Part shown: in pieces, positions 48,013 through 57,496 of the stretch
How the letters are laid out: every line of letters begins with the position of its first letter
How positions within the stretch are numbered: position 1 is the first letter of the stretch
Origin: Micromonospora sp. MA102
GTDB taxonomy: Bacteria > Actinomycetota > Actinomycetes > Mycobacteriales > Micromonosporaceae
NCBI RefSeq assembly: GCF_025460765.1
Contig: NZ_JAMWEG010000013.1
Span: 1-64,000, forward strand
DNA: 64,000 nt
Direction: 5' to 3'
Notes under the pieces: generated by a model
Databases searched by the model: none
The model's input: only the letters and a program-made list of their open reading frames with translations
What the model was told of the DNA's origin: nothing
Program-made: the position numbers and the translations under genes

Positions 48013-49815
48013 ATGAGACCTCGGGCCCTCGTCACCGCGACCATCGCTCTGGCCACGCTCGTGGCCGCGAACACCGTTCCCGCCCAGGCGAAGCCGGCCG
48101 CGCCCCCGAAGCAGCCGGTGGCCGTCGGCTACGGGGGAGCGGTCTCCACCGTGGATGCGACCGCCACGGCCGTCGGCCTGCAGGTGCTGCGGCGCGGCGG
48201 CAACGCGGTCGACGCGGCGGTCGCCGCCGCCGCGACGCTCGGCGTCACCGAACCGTTCTCGGCCGGCATCGGCGGCGGTGGCTTCTTCGTCTACTACGAC
48301 GCGAAGAGCCGGCGGGTGCACACCATCGACGGCCGCGAGGCGGGACCAGACTCCATGAGCGAGACCACCTTCAGCGACCCGGCCACCGGAGCGCCGTACC
48401 GGTTCGACGAGGCCCGGATCAGCGGGCTGTCGGTCGGCGTCCCGGGCACCCTGCTCACCTGGCGGGACGCGCTGGACCGCTGGGGCACCCGGTCGCTCGC
48501 GCAGCTCCTCACGCCCGCCGCGCGGGTCGCCGAGGGCGGCTTCCCCGTCGACGAGACCTTCGCCGGTCAGATCGCCGGGAACCAGGCGGCGTTCGGCCAG
48601 TTCAGCTCGACCAGCGCGCTGTACCTGCCCGGCGGGCAGCCGCCGGCGGTCGGCAGCACCTTCCGCAACCCGGACCTCGCCGAGACGTACCGGCTGATCG
48701 CCAAGCGGGGCACCGACGTCCTCTACCGCGGCGAGGTCGGTCGCGATGTGGTCACGACCGTGCAGCACCCGCCGGTGGCGGCGCAGCCGGTCGGCTCGTG
48801 GCCGTACCCGATCCGGCCCGCCGGCATGACCGCCGCCGACCTCGCCGCATACCGCACCCGCTTGCCCGCGCCGACCCGGTCGGACTACCGCGGTCTCGAG
48901 GTGTACGGCATGCCCACGCCGTCCAGCGGCGGCACCGCCGTGGGGGAGGCGCTGAACATCCTCGAGCAGTTCGACCTGCGGTCCATGACCGCGACCCAGG
49001 CGATGCACCACTACCTGGAGGCCAGCGCGCTGTCGTTCGCCGACCGCAACCGGTACGTCGGCGACGGCACCCAGCGCAGCGTGCTGCGCGAGCTGCTCAG
49101 CGACGCGTACGCCAAGGAGCGGGCCTGCCTCATCGACCCGTCGGCGGCGCTGCCCAAGCCGGTCGCGCCCGGCGTCCCCGACGGCGCCTACGGCGGCTGC
49201 TCGGCGGCGGCGGCCGCCGACGTCCGCGACGACCGCACCGGCACCACCAACCTGACCGTGGCCGACCGGTGGGGCAACGTGGTCGAGTACACGCTGACCA
49301 TCGAGGCGACCGGCGGCAACGGCATGGTCGTGCCCGGCCGGGGATTCCTGCTCAACAACGAGCTGACCGATTTCAACTTCGCGCCGACCCAGGGCGCCGC
49401 GCCCGACCCGAACCTCCCGGGGCCGGGCAAGCGCCCGCGCAGCTCCATGTCACCCACGATCGTGCTGGCCGACGGCCGGCCGTTCCTGGCCGTCGGCTCG
49501 CCCGGCGGCGCGACGATCATCACCACCGTCCTGCAGATGCTGGTGAACCGGATCGACCTGGGCATGACGCTGCCGCAGGCCCTCGCCGCGCCGCGGGCGT
49601 CGCAGCGCAACGGCGCCAGCACCCAGGCGGAGCCGGCCTTCATCACGGCGTACGCCACCGGCCTCCCGCCGGGCCACGCCTTCTCGCCCACCGCGGAGAT
49701 CGGCGCGGCGACCGGTATCGAGTTCCTGGCGGACGGCCGGCTGGTCGCCGCGGCCGAGCCCGTACGCCGGGGTGGCGGCGCGGCGGCCGTCGTCGGCCGC
49801 TGGGCGCGCGACTGA
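48013..49815 (+). CDS. ggt: Gamma-glutamyltransferase, secreted
   Basis: A 600-residue precursor. A signal peptide ('TATIALATLVAANTVPAQA') is followed by the large subunit ('LQVLRRGGNAVDAAVAAAAT', 'GIGGGGFFVYYDAKSRRVHT', with the 'DGREAGPDSM' substrate-binding arginine). Self-cleavage is expected before the Thr in 'RTGTTNLTVADRWGNVV' near residue 410, which becomes the nucleophile of the small subunit. 'NNELTDFNF' and 'SSMSPTIVLADG' complete the active site, and 'SPGGATIITTVLQ' carries the Gly pair. It cleaves glutathione-like gamma-glutamyl bonds outside the cell. The ATG at 48013 follows GGGAGG. Confidence 0.95.
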   Translation: MRPRALVTATIALATLVAANTVPAQAKPAAPPKQPVAVGYGGAVSTVDATATAVGLQVLRRGGNAVDAAVAAAATLGVTEPFSAGIGGGGFFVYYDAKSRRVHTIDGREAGPDSMSETTFSDPATGAPYRFDEARISGLSVGVPGTLLTWRDALDRWGTRSLAQLLTPAARVAEGGFPVDETFAGQIAGNQAAFGQFSSTSALYLPGGQPPAVGSTFRNPDLAETYRLIAKRGTDVLYRGEVGRDVVTTVQHPPVAAQPVGSWPYPIRPAGMTAADLAAYRTRLPAPTRSDYRGLEVYGMPTPSSGGTAVGEALNILEQFDLRSMTATQAMHHYLEASALSFADRNRYVGDGTQRSVLRELLSDAYAKERACLIDPSAALPKPVAPGVPDGAYGGCSAAAAADVRDDRTGTTNLTVADRWGNVVEYTLTIEATGGNGMVVPGRGFLLNNELTDFNFAPTQGAAPDPNLPGPGKRPRSSMSPTIVLADGRPFLAVGSPGGATIITTVLQMLVNRIDLGMTLPQALAAPRASQRNGASTQAEPAFITAYATGLPPGHAFSPTAEIGAATGIEFLADGRLVAAAEPVRRGGGAAAVVGRWARD

Positions 49816-49828
49816 CGACGGGGACCGC

Positions 49829-49861
49829 GGCGACGGCTCCGGCCCGGCCTGAGCCGTCGCC
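49829..49861 (+). terminator. Terminator of the gamma-glutamyltransferase gene
   Basis: A perfect 11-base stem, GGCGACGGCTC (49829-49839) with GAGCCGTCGCC (49851-49861), begins 14 bases after the stop. There is no U tract. Confidence 0.6.
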
Positions 49862-49902
49862 GTGCTCCTCGGCCCGTCCTGGCGCTGCTCTCGAGCCCGA
49901 GT

Positions 49903-50442
49903 TCAGGCAGACGGCGGGGCCGGGCACCGCTGGCCGAGCCACTGCTCGGCGTCCCAGGCCTGGAACCGCTCGACCTCGGTGAACCCCAGCTTCGCCGCGA
50001 GGCGCATCGAGCCGACGTTGGCGGTCTGGGTGGTGAGCACCACCGGCTCGCCGGCAAACGCACCGTCGAACCAGTCGAGTGCCGCCGTGCACGCCTCGGT
50101 GGCGTACCCGGATCCCCACGCCTGCGGCAGGAACAGGTAGCCGAGATCGGCCTTTCCCACGGCGGCCGGACGGCGGTGCTCCGTCGCCCTCCTGAGCAGG
50201 ATCTGGCCGATCATCGCCCCGTCGCGGTCGACGACGAAACTCCCGGGCCACCGCTCGGGCACCGCGGGCATCTCGCGCTCGAGCTCGTCACGCGGGCGGG
50301 GGCCGCCGAGGTAGGTGTGCACCTCCGGCGACGCCAGCAGCTCGATGAACGTCGGACGGTCCCGGGCCTCGGACGCACGGAGCACGAGCCGCTCGGTCCG
50401 GATCGGCTCAGGCGGCCAGGCGACGGGTCCGAGCTCAGTCAT
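49903..50442 (-). CDS. GNAT-family N-acetyltransferase (RimJ/RimL-like)
   Basis: A 179-residue protein. The start 'EPIRTERLVLRASEARDRPT' and the motif-A region 'KADLGYLFLPQAWGSGYATE' followed by 'ACTAALDWFDGAFAG', then 'TQTANVGSMRLAAKLGFTEV', match the RimJ/RimL-type GNATs that acetylate protein N-termini or small molecules. The acceptor is unknown. It converges on the gamma-glutamyltransferase gene. Confidence 0.85.
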   Translation of the reverse strand: MTELGPVAWPPEPIRTERLVLRASEARDRPTFIELLASPEVHTYLGGPRPRDELEREMPAVPERWPGSFVVDRDGAMIGQILLRRATEHRRPAAVGKADLGYLFLPQAWGSGYATEACTAALDWFDGAFAGEPVVLTTQTANVGSMRLAAKLGFTEVERFQAWDAEQWLGQRCPAPPSA

Positions 50443-50493
50443 GCCGACCAGAAACGGCGGATCGGTCCTGACGGGGCTGTTGCGGGTCGTCGA

Positions 50494-50865
50494 TCAACCG
50501 TTGGGCCGTGACTCGATCGCCTGCAGCGACCACCTGTTGCCGTCAGGATCGCCGAAGTAGACGAAGTTGCCCCATGGCTGCACCTCGACCTCGCTGGCAT
50601 CGACGCCGGCGTCGAGCAGTTGCCGGCGCGCCGCCTCGGCGTCGGCGACCACAACCTGGATCTCCTGGGTGCCGGGGGTCTTGTCGGTGATGCCCTCACC
50701 GATCACGATCGAGCAGGCCGAGCCGGGTGGTGTCAGCTGGACGAACCGCAGGCCCTCGTGCACCGTGTGGTCGTGGTCGGCGTTGAAGCCCACCGTCTGG
50801 TAGAACGCCTTGGCCCGGTCGACATCCGTGACCGGAACCGGGATGAGTTCAATCTTCCAGTCCAT
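50494..50865 (-). CDS. VOC/glyoxalase-like protein
   Basis: A 123-residue single-domain vicinal-oxygen-chelate protein. 'ELIPVPVTDVDRAKAFYQTV' and 'GFNADHDHTVHEGLRFVQLT' form one module; 'IQVVVADAEAARRQLLDAGV' and 'WGNFVYFGDPDGNRWSLQAI' form the second. 'FGDPDGNRW' is the usual C-terminal motif. The substrate is unknown; it may be an antibiotic-resistance or isomerase-like member. It is probably a dimer with the active site between subunits. Confidence 0.85.
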   Translation of the reverse strand: MDWKIELIPVPVTDVDRAKAFYQTVGFNADHDHTVHEGLRFVQLTPPGSACSIVIGEGITDKTPGTQEIQVVVADAEAARRQLLDAGVDASEVEVQPWGNFVYFGDPDGNRWSLQAIESRPNG

Positions 50866-51011
50866 GGCCCCACCCTAGGACGCGGCTACGACTTTTCGGG
50901 CTCCCCGCAGCCTCCGCGGCTACGTGTTCCATCGACCTGCGACCATTGCCCGGGCGGGCTTCAGTCGGTGCCGTACCTGCCCGCCCATGCGTCCGGCCGT
51001 ACCATCTCCCG

Positions 51012-52199
51012 GTGATCTCCTCTCGCCGACGGCTGGTCGTCGCGTCCATCCTCCTGGTGTTGGAGGCGGTGGCGTTCGCGCTGTTGGTCACCGAGTCCGT
51101 GACGGGTGCGATCGCCGCCGTCGGCTTCACCTGCGTGTCGTTGTGGGTGCACATCGTCCTGCACGAGTGCGGGCACCTCGTCGTGGCGAAGCTGCTGCGC
51201 CTGCCGGTCATCGCGGTCCGTATCGCACCCTTCACCGGCTGGCGGAGCGAAGTGTGGGTGCGGCCGACGCCGACGGCGAGCGCGTTGCCGCTGCGGATGG
51301 TGTTGTTCTACCTCGGTGGCCCGATGCTGAACCTGTGCACCGCGGCGGTGCTCGGTACCGCGGCGGCGTTCACGAGCACGGCGTTCACCCGCGTGGTACT
51401 GCTCGGCGCAGCGCTTGTCGGGGGGCTGCTCGGGGTGGTCAACCTCATCCCCGGGGTGTCGCCCCGCAGCGACGGCCGCAACCTGCTTCGCTGGATCTCG
51501 GCGCCGACGGTCGCCCGCGCGGTGCTACGGGCGGGCTACTACCAGGAGGAGGTCAGCAGGACGCTGCGAACGATTGCCCGAGGGGAGGTTGGCGACCATC
51601 GTCTTGGAGATCCTGTTCGTGACGGCGACGACCCGCGACTGGCGCTCGCTGCCTTCCGACAGCGCTGGAGCATGGGGCACACGCACTCGGCGGCGGATTT
51701 CATCGCCGACGCCGAAAGGCTCGCGGCGTTGGCGCGCGAAGACAGCACCGACCCCATGGCCGCCGCCGCAATCGGGCAGGTGCTCACCGTCCAGTTCGGG
51801 CTGTGGTACCTGTACGACGCAGTGGTGAACGGCTCACCGGTAGAACATCGAGAGGTCGTGGAGATCTCGGAACTGGCCCAGCTCGCCTTCCACGTGCAGC
51901 CGCACGTGCTGTCCGCTCGTATCGCCATGAGCCTGGCCCACCTGCTCAACGAGCGGCCGGAGCATGCGCGGTCGCTGCTTCTCGACATCCGGCCGGGTGT
52001 CGACCCGCCGGACCTCCGCAACGTCGCGTTTCTCCTCAGGACCATTGCCGAGTGTTACCTCGGCAACCACGCCGATGCGGACGTCCTCCTCAGGGCGGCC
52101 GGCGGCGACTACCCGCAACTCACCCAGGTGGCTGTCGCGATCCGCGCAGCCGACCCGGCGCCGCACCTGTTCGCACTGGCACCAGTGGTCGGCACCTAG
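51012..52199 (+). CDS. M50-type site-2 protease-like membrane protein
   Basis: A 395-residue protein. The zinc motif HECGH lies at about residues 51-55 ('LWVHIVLHECGHLVVAKLLR'), and the third ligand in 'LGVVNLIPGVSPRSDGRNLL', the NPDG-like motif of M50 proteases. Six or so membrane helices occupy the first 180 residues; the remainder is a soluble helical region with TPR-like repeats ('FIADAERLAALAREDSTDPM', 'RIAMSLAHLLNERPEHARSL', 'IAECYLGNHADADVLLRAAG'). It starts with a GTG at 51012. It could cut a membrane-bound signalling protein; no partner is adjacent. Confidence 0.82.
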   Translation: MISSRRRLVVASILLVLEAVAFALLVTESVTGAIAAVGFTCVSLWVHIVLHECGHLVVAKLLRLPVIAVRIAPFTGWRSEVWVRPTPTASALPLRMVLFYLGGPMLNLCTAAVLGTAAAFTSTAFTRVVLLGAALVGGLLGVVNLIPGVSPRSDGRNLLRWISAPTVARAVLRAGYYQEEVSRTLRTIARGEVGDHRLGDPVRDGDDPRLALAAFRQRWSMGHTHSAADFIADAERLAALAREDSTDPMAAAAIGQVLTVQFGLWYLYDAVVNGSPVEHREVVEISELAQLAFHVQPHVLSARIAMSLAHLLNERPEHARSLLLDIRPGVDPPDLRNVAFLLRTIAECYLGNHADADVLLRAAGGDYPQLTQVAVAIRAADPAPHLFALAPVVGT

Positions 52200-52293
52200 G
52201 AGCTCGAGCAGCCCCTCCTGATCACGCATACCGGGATCACCCTCATGAATGATCACGAGGCACCCGCGGATTGCCGGTTACTGAGACACGCTC

Positions 52294-52926
52294 TTAGCGG
52301 ATTGTCACCGACTCACCGACCGGGATGCGCGCGTACTCGGTGCCGCCCTTGAAGTCCAGCCAGCCGTCGAAGTACTCCTGGCCGAGCTCGTTGAGCGTGG
52401 CGTCGTGGATCGGGAACGCCCGCTTCGGCCGCACCGCCCGCACGAAATCCAACGCCTCGCAGAGCTTGAGCCAGGGTGCGGCAGCCGGCACGAGCAGCGT
52501 CGCCACCGGCGACGGCGGGACGAACAGCGAGTCCCCCGGGTGGTAGACCGTGCCGTCGACGACGAAACCGACGTTGGCGCAGCCGGGCAGACCGTCGTAG
52601 ATCTCGGCGTGTGCCCCGCCCACCACGTCGACGGCGAACCCGGCCGCCGTGAACCGCTGCCCCGCATCGACGGCGACCGCCGCGCCGCCCAGCTCGGGGG
52701 CCGACTCGATCGCTGCCGACGGCAGGTACACCCGGAACGCGCAGTTACGCCGACTCGCTGCCACGAGCTTGGCGATGTCGAGGTGGTCGGGGTGCTCGTG
52801 CGTCACCAGCACCTCGTCGACCCCGTCGAGCGCTTCGGCCTCCGAGAACGTCCCCGGGTCGATCACCAGCACCCGGTCGTCCGCCTCCAGGCGCACACAG
52901 GCGTGGCCATATTTGATCAAGTGCAT
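52294..52926 (-). CDS. UlaG-like metallo-beta-lactamase-fold hydrolase
   Basis: A 210-residue protein. 'LIKYGHACVRLEADDRVLVI' with 'DPGTF', the metal motif 'VLVTHEHPDHLDI' (HxHxDH), 'YDGLPGCANVGFVVDGTVYH' with 'PGDSLF' (Asp ligand) and a final 'AFPIHDATLNELGQEYFDGW' (His) give a complete two-metal site of the UlaG/L-ascorbate-6-phosphate lactonase-like group. The natural substrate is unknown. It is monocistronic. Confidence 0.88.
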   Translation of the reverse strand: MHLIKYGHACVRLEADDRVLVIDPGTFSEAEALDGVDEVLVTHEHPDHLDIAKLVAASRRNCAFRVYLPSAAIESAPELGGAAVAVDAGQRFTAAGFAVDVVGGAHAEIYDGLPGCANVGFVVDGTVYHPGDSLFVPPSPVATLLVPAAAPWLKLCEALDFVRAVRPKRAFPIHDATLNELGQEYFDGWLDFKGGTEYARIPVGESVTIR

Positions 52927-53060
52927 GCGCCCACTATGGCAGGGACGGTCGAAGGCGCCCTGTTCGATCAGGTTGTGTCGGAGATCCGCCGACCGGGCCG
53001 AAGGTCAGCGAGGTCACCCGTGCGCCGGCGCGGCCGGCGGAACACCGGCCGGGGCACGCG

Positions 53061-55040
53061 CTACGCCGCCACGGCCTGCGGATCACCGGCGGCGTCGTGG
53101 GCGGCCATCGTCTCCTGCCGGAGAGGTTCCTCGCGCAGGATGGCGCAGTGCAGCCACGCGTCCGGGATGCCGAAGCCGTCCACCAGCGTCCGCATGTACG
53201 GGCGCAGCTCCTTGAGCAGGCCGTTCACGACTCCGGTCACCGCCTTCGAGCGGGCCGGCGTGAGCCGGCCGTGCTCCAGGAGCCAGCCCTTGTTGGCCTC
53301 GATGACGGTGAGCGCGTACAGGTCGCAGACCCGGGAGAGCAGCGCCCGGACCGGCGGGTCGGTGGCGTCCTCGATGCCGGCGACGAACGCCTCCAGCGTG
53401 ACCCGGTCGATGTGCGCGGCCGCGACGGCGAGAACATGGTCCTGGACGTCGTTGAAGATGTCGAAGGGGCGGTCCTTCTTCGTGGCCGCGCCGTTGCGCA
53501 GGCGGCGGACCGCGCCGTCGAGCAGGTGCCTCTCCCGGTCCTCGAAGACCTTGAGCTGCCAGCCGCGGTCGGTGACGGCGACCTCCTCGTCGCGGCCGGG
53601 CACCGCGCTGATCAGCCGCTCGATGAGCGACCGGGCGGCGGTGCGCTCGAGGACCATCTCGCGGACGTGTTCCGCGACGAAGGAGGCGCGCCCCCAGCCG
53701 TCCAGGGAGCCGAACGCGTCGCGGTAGCCGGTGAGCAGGCCCTTGGCCACCAGTTGCAGCAGCACCGTGTTGTCGCCCTCGAAGGTGGTGAAGACGTCGG
53801 TGTCGGCCTTGAGGCTCGGTAGCCGGTTCTCGGCCAGGTAGCCGGCGCCGCCGCACGCCTCGCGGCACATCTGGATGGTGCGGGTGGCGTGCCAGGTCTG
53901 CGCGGCCTTGAGACCGGCGGCCCGGGACTCCAGCTCCCGCTGCCGGTGCTCGTCGACTGGCCCGTCGCCGCCCTGCACCTCGTGCAGCGCGGTGACCAGC
54001 TCGGTCTGGGCGAAGTGCAACGCGTACGTGGTGGCCAGGGCGGGCAGCAGCTTGCGCTGGTGGGCCAGGTAGTCGTTGAGCAGCACCTCCCGCTCCGCGT
54101 CGGGCGTGCCGAACTGCCGGCGGATGTCGCCGTAGCGTACGGCGATGGTCAGCGCCGACCTGGTGGCCGCCGACGCGGCGCCGCCCACGCTCACCCGGCC
54201 GCGTACCAGGGTGCCGAGCATGGTGAAGAAGCGGCGGGAGTCGTTCTCGATCGGGCTGGAGTACGTCCCGTCCTGCGCGACCTGACCGTACCGGTCCAGC
54301 AGCATGTCCCGCGGCACCGTCACATGGTCGAAGCTGAGCCGCCCGTTGTCCACGCCGAGCAGGCCGGCCTTGGCGCCCGCGTCGCCGATGGTCACGCCGG
54401 GCATGGGGTTGCCCTGCGCGTCGCGGATCGGGACGAGCCACGCGTGGACGCCGTGCCGCCGCCCGTTGGTGACCAGCTGTGCGAAGACGACCGCCATCCG
54501 CCCGTCGCGCGCCGCGTTGCCGATGTAGTCCTTGCGGGCGGCCTCGTGCGGGGTGTGCAGGTCGAAGGTCTGGGTGTGCGGGTCGTACGTGCAGGTGGTG
54601 CGCAGTTGCTGGACGTCGGAGCCGTGACCGGTCTCGGTCATCGCGAAGCAACCGAAGATCTCGCCGGAGATGATGTCCCGCAGGTACGCGTCGTGGTGCC
54701 GTTTCGTGCCGAGGGCGCTGACGGCGCCGCCGAACAGGCCCCACTGCACGCCCGCCTTGACCATGAGCGACAGGTCGACCTGCGCCAGCATCTCGGTGGC
54801 AATGATCGAGCCTCCCACGTCGGATCCGCCGCCGTACTCGGTCGGGAAGGCCGACGCGATCCCCAGCTCGGTGGGGAGTTCCCTGAGCAGCCGGGTGATC
54901 CGCGCACGGGCCTCGTCGCCGGTCTCGCCGTAGACCGGGAGGAAGCGCGAGTCGAGGTGCTCCCGGTGCGCGTTGCGGACGCCGGCCCACGGCCCGTCGA
55001 GCACCTCCCGCAGCCGGGCGAGGTCGATGTGATCGGACAT
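53061..55040 (-). CDS. Acyl-CoA dehydrogenase/oxidase family enzyme
   Basis: A 659-residue flavoprotein, longer than ordinary acyl-CoA dehydrogenases and closer to the acyl-CoA oxidase type. 'GCFAMTETGHGSDVQQLRTT' is the FAD-binding signature of oxidases, 'GVTIGDAGAKAGLLGVDNGR' follows, and 'IQMCREACGGAGYLAENRLP' carries 'EACGG' where the catalytic Glu is expected. 'TFEGDNTVLLQLVAKGLL' is typical too. It probably starts beta-oxidation of a long or branched acyl-CoA. The ATG at 55040 follows GGAGGGG. A promoter with an internal operator lies just upstream. Confidence 0.9.
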   Translation of the reverse strand: MSDHIDLARLREVLDGPWAGVRNAHREHLDSRFLPVYGETGDEARARITRLLRELPTELGIASAFPTEYGGGSDVGGSIIATEMLAQVDLSLMVKAGVQWGLFGGAVSALGTKRHHDAYLRDIISGEIFGCFAMTETGHGSDVQQLRTTCTYDPHTQTFDLHTPHEAARKDYIGNAARDGRMAVVFAQLVTNGRRHGVHAWLVPIRDAQGNPMPGVTIGDAGAKAGLLGVDNGRLSFDHVTVPRDMLLDRYGQVAQDGTYSSPIENDSRRFFTMLGTLVRGRVSVGGAASAATRSALTIAVRYGDIRRQFGTPDAEREVLLNDYLAHQRKLLPALATTYALHFAQTELVTALHEVQGGDGPVDEHRQRELESRAAGLKAAQTWHATRTIQMCREACGGAGYLAENRLPSLKADTDVFTTFEGDNTVLLQLVAKGLLTGYRDAFGSLDGWGRASFVAEHVREMVLERTAARSLIERLISAVPGRDEEVAVTDRGWQLKVFEDRERHLLDGAVRRLRNGAATKKDRPFDIFNDVQDHVLAVAAAHIDRVTLEAFVAGIEDATDPPVRALLSRVCDLYALTVIEANKGWLLEHGRLTPARSKAVTGVVNGLLKELRPYMRTLVDGFGIPDAWLHCAILREEPLRQETMAAHDAAGDPQAVAA

Positions 55041-55060
55041 GGGGCACCCCTCCGCTGGCG

Positions 55061-55090
55061 GACATATGGGTACAGTCTGTACTCGATCAA
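55061..55090 (-). promoter_or_regulatory. Promoter and palindromic operator of the acyl-CoA enzyme gene
   Basis: On the minus strand TTGATC (55090-55085) and TATGTC (55066-55061) are 18 bases apart. Between them GTACAGTCTGTAC (55070-55082) is a perfect 13-base palindrome, a position typical for a TetR-family repressor site. The cognate regulator was not identified. The rest of the 303-base gap up to 55343 shows nothing else. Confidence 0.5.
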
Positions 55091-55343
55091 GGGTACCGGC
55101 TGGTTGGCGTCGCCCGCCGGATAAGGCCGCGGTGAGACCGGCCACCATGGCGCCTCTCGCCGGGCACCCGATTCCCTCAAGCGGTCGCACGGTATCCGGC
55201 GACGATCCCGCCGTACCGCGGCGAGGGCATGGGCAACGGCCGGCCCGGTCGCCGGGCCTTGCCGAGATCCATTCACGAGCGTAGGAAGAACACCACCCGT
55301 CGACCGCCGCGTCGACGCACCGCCAGTGCCGAAGGAGAAGCGC

Positions 55344-57374
55344 GTGGCCACACCCAGACGGCTCCGTCTCGCCGTGTCCGTGCTGGTGACCGCGGGCGCC
55401 GTGCTGCTCGGCACGGGCGCCGTCGCGGCACCCGCGGCCCCCGCGCCGACCCCGGACCGGACGTGCGACCCGATCGACCCGACCGCCTGCCTGCTGCCGT
55501 TCCCGAACGACTACTTCACCGTGCCGGACCGGACCAGCCCCACCGGCAGGCGGGTGCGGATCGCGACCTCGGCGATGCCCGCCACCGTGCAGGGGACGCC
55601 GATCGACCCGGCGGAGTGGAACCGGCAGGACGGGTTCAGCCCCGGCTCACCGATCCTGGTACGCGTGCCCGGCCTCGACGCGGCGGCGACCGGCATCGCG
55701 CCGGTCACCGACATCGGCCGTTCGCTGGCGCCCGACGCGCCGATCGTGCTGCTCAACGCCCGCACCGGCGAGCGCACCCCGTACTGGGCCGAGCTCGACG
55801 CGCACGCCGCCGGCCAGCCCGACCGGCAACTGCTGATCATCCGGCCGGCGGTGGCGCTGACCGAGGGCACCCGGTACGTCGTGGGCCTGCGCGGCATGCG
55901 CGACGCCACGGGGGCGACCATCCCGGCGCCGAAGGCGTTCCGGGCGTACGTGACCGGTGCCGGCCTCGGTCATCGGGACGACCGCGCCCCGCAGATGAAA
56001 CGGATCCTCGCCGACCTGGGCCGGACCGGCGTCAAGCGGCACAGCCTCTACCTGGCCTGGGACTTCACGGTGGCCAGCCGGCACGGGCTGACCGGGCGGA
56101 TGCTGGCGATCCGCGACACCGCGTTCGCCGCCCTCGGCCGGGCCGTGCCGTCGTTCACCGTCACCAAGGTGACCGACTACGCACCGGAGCAGGATCCGCT
56201 GATCGCCCGGCAGGTGACCGGCACGGTCGGCGTACCGTCCTATCTGACCGGCGACGGCGGGCCCGGCTCGCGTCTGCACTACGGACCGGCCGGCGGCGAC
56301 GGCACGCCGCCGGAACCGAACGCCCTGCCGACGCCGTCCGGAGCGACGGTGGCGGCGGACTTCGTCTGCAACATCCCGCGCAGCGCCTCCGCCGCGAAAC
56401 CGGCGCACCTCTCGCTGTACGGCCACGGCCTGCTCGGCAAGCCGACCGAGATCAACGCCGGCAACGTCAAGACGATGTCGAACACCTACAACTTCACCTT
56501 CTGCGCGACCAGCTGGATCGGCATGGCCGCCGGCGACGTCCCTTACGTGGCCGGCGCCTTCGGCGACCTCAGTGCCTTCCCCGCCGTGGTGGACCGGTTG
56601 CAGCAGAGCTTCCTGAACTTCCTCTTCCTCGGTCGCGCGATGATCCACCAGGGTGGGTTCGCCGCCGACCCGGCGTTCCGGGACGCCACCGCGCGGCCGC
56701 TGATCGACGTGGCCGGCGGGCTGCACTACGACGGCAACAGCCAGGGCGGCATCAACGGCGGCGCGCTCACGGCCATCGCCCAGGACTGGACCCGGTCGGT
56801 GCTCGGCGTGCCGGCGATGAACTACTCCACGCTGCTGCAACGCAGCGTGGACTTCGCCCCGTTCCAGACGATCATGGACGGCTCCTACCCGGACAAGGTC
56901 GACCAGCAACTGATCCTCGCGCTGCTTCAGATGCTGTGGGACCGCTCCGAGGCCAACGGGTACGCCCAGCACATGACCGACCGCCCGTTGCCCGGCACCC
57001 CGGCGCACCAGGTGCTGATGCACGTGGCCTTCGGCGACCATCAGGTCTCGCCCGCCGCGGCCGAGGTGCAGGCGCGCACGATCGGCGCCCGCCTGCACAC
57101 CCCCGCGCTCGCCGACGGCTGGTCGGCGGACGTGCGGCCGTACTGGGGAATCGCGCCGATCCGCAGGTACCCCTACACGGGATCGGCGATCGTGATCTGG
57201 AACAGCGGCACGGCGTACGCGCCACCGCCGACGAACCTCGCCCCGGCCGGGCCGGAGTACGGCGACGATCCGCACGAGTTCCCGCGCGCTCAGGCCGGAG
57301 CCCAGCGGCAGAAGGCGGTGTTCCTGCTCTCCGGCAAGGTCGTCGACGTCTGCGCGGGCACACCGTGCCCGTAG
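55344..57374 (+). CDS. Large secreted alpha/beta-hydrolase-like protein
   Basis: A 676-residue secreted protein. A signal peptide ('LRLAVSVLVTAGAVLLGTGA') precedes 'DPIDPTACLLPFPNDYFTVP', the opening typical of a group of large secreted bacterial proteins with a lipase-like fold. The nucleophile candidate is the Ser in 'YDGNSQGGINGGALTAIAQD' near residue 467, and 'HVAFGDHQVSPAAAEVQART' could supply the Asp and His. The GTG start at 55344 has AAGGAG six bases upstream. The substrate is unknown. It is divergent from the acyl-CoA gene. Confidence 0.75.
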   Translation: MATPRRLRLAVSVLVTAGAVLLGTGAVAAPAAPAPTPDRTCDPIDPTACLLPFPNDYFTVPDRTSPTGRRVRIATSAMPATVQGTPIDPAEWNRQDGFSPGSPILVRVPGLDAAATGIAPVTDIGRSLAPDAPIVLLNARTGERTPYWAELDAHAAGQPDRQLLIIRPAVALTEGTRYVVGLRGMRDATGATIPAPKAFRAYVTGAGLGHRDDRAPQMKRILADLGRTGVKRHSLYLAWDFTVASRHGLTGRMLAIRDTAFAALGRAVPSFTVTKVTDYAPEQDPLIARQVTGTVGVPSYLTGDGGPGSRLHYGPAGGDGTPPEPNALPTPSGATVAADFVCNIPRSASAAKPAHLSLYGHGLLGKPTEINAGNVKTMSNTYNFTFCATSWIGMAAGDVPYVAGAFGDLSAFPAVVDRLQQSFLNFLFLGRAMIHQGGFAADPAFRDATARPLIDVAGGLHYDGNSQGGINGGALTAIAQDWTRSVLGVPAMNYSTLLQRSVDFAPFQTIMDGSYPDKVDQQLILALLQMLWDRSEANGYAQHMTDRPLPGTPAHQVLMHVAFGDHQVSPAAAEVQARTIGARLHTPALADGWSADVRPYWGIAPIRRYPYTGSAIVIWNSGTAYAPPPTNLAPAGPEYGDDPHEFPRAQAGAQRQKAVFLLSGKVVDVCAGTPCP

Positions 57375-57496
57375 AAGGGGCCGCGGCGCCCGCAGCCCCG
57401 CCGGGTGTGCGCACGGTGCCCGGTGATGACGATGTTCCTGGTGGCCGTGGTGGTGGCGGTCGGCTGCGTCGGCCCGGTGGACGTGACCCGACAACC

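Noticed and set aside
57405..57496. Short plus-strand ORF beginning with a signal-like 'MTMFLVAVVVAVGCVGP'
   Set aside because: It resembles the front of a lipoprotein but runs on antisense into the TrmB/LuxR gene, with no body of its own. It may be a relic but cannot be supported.
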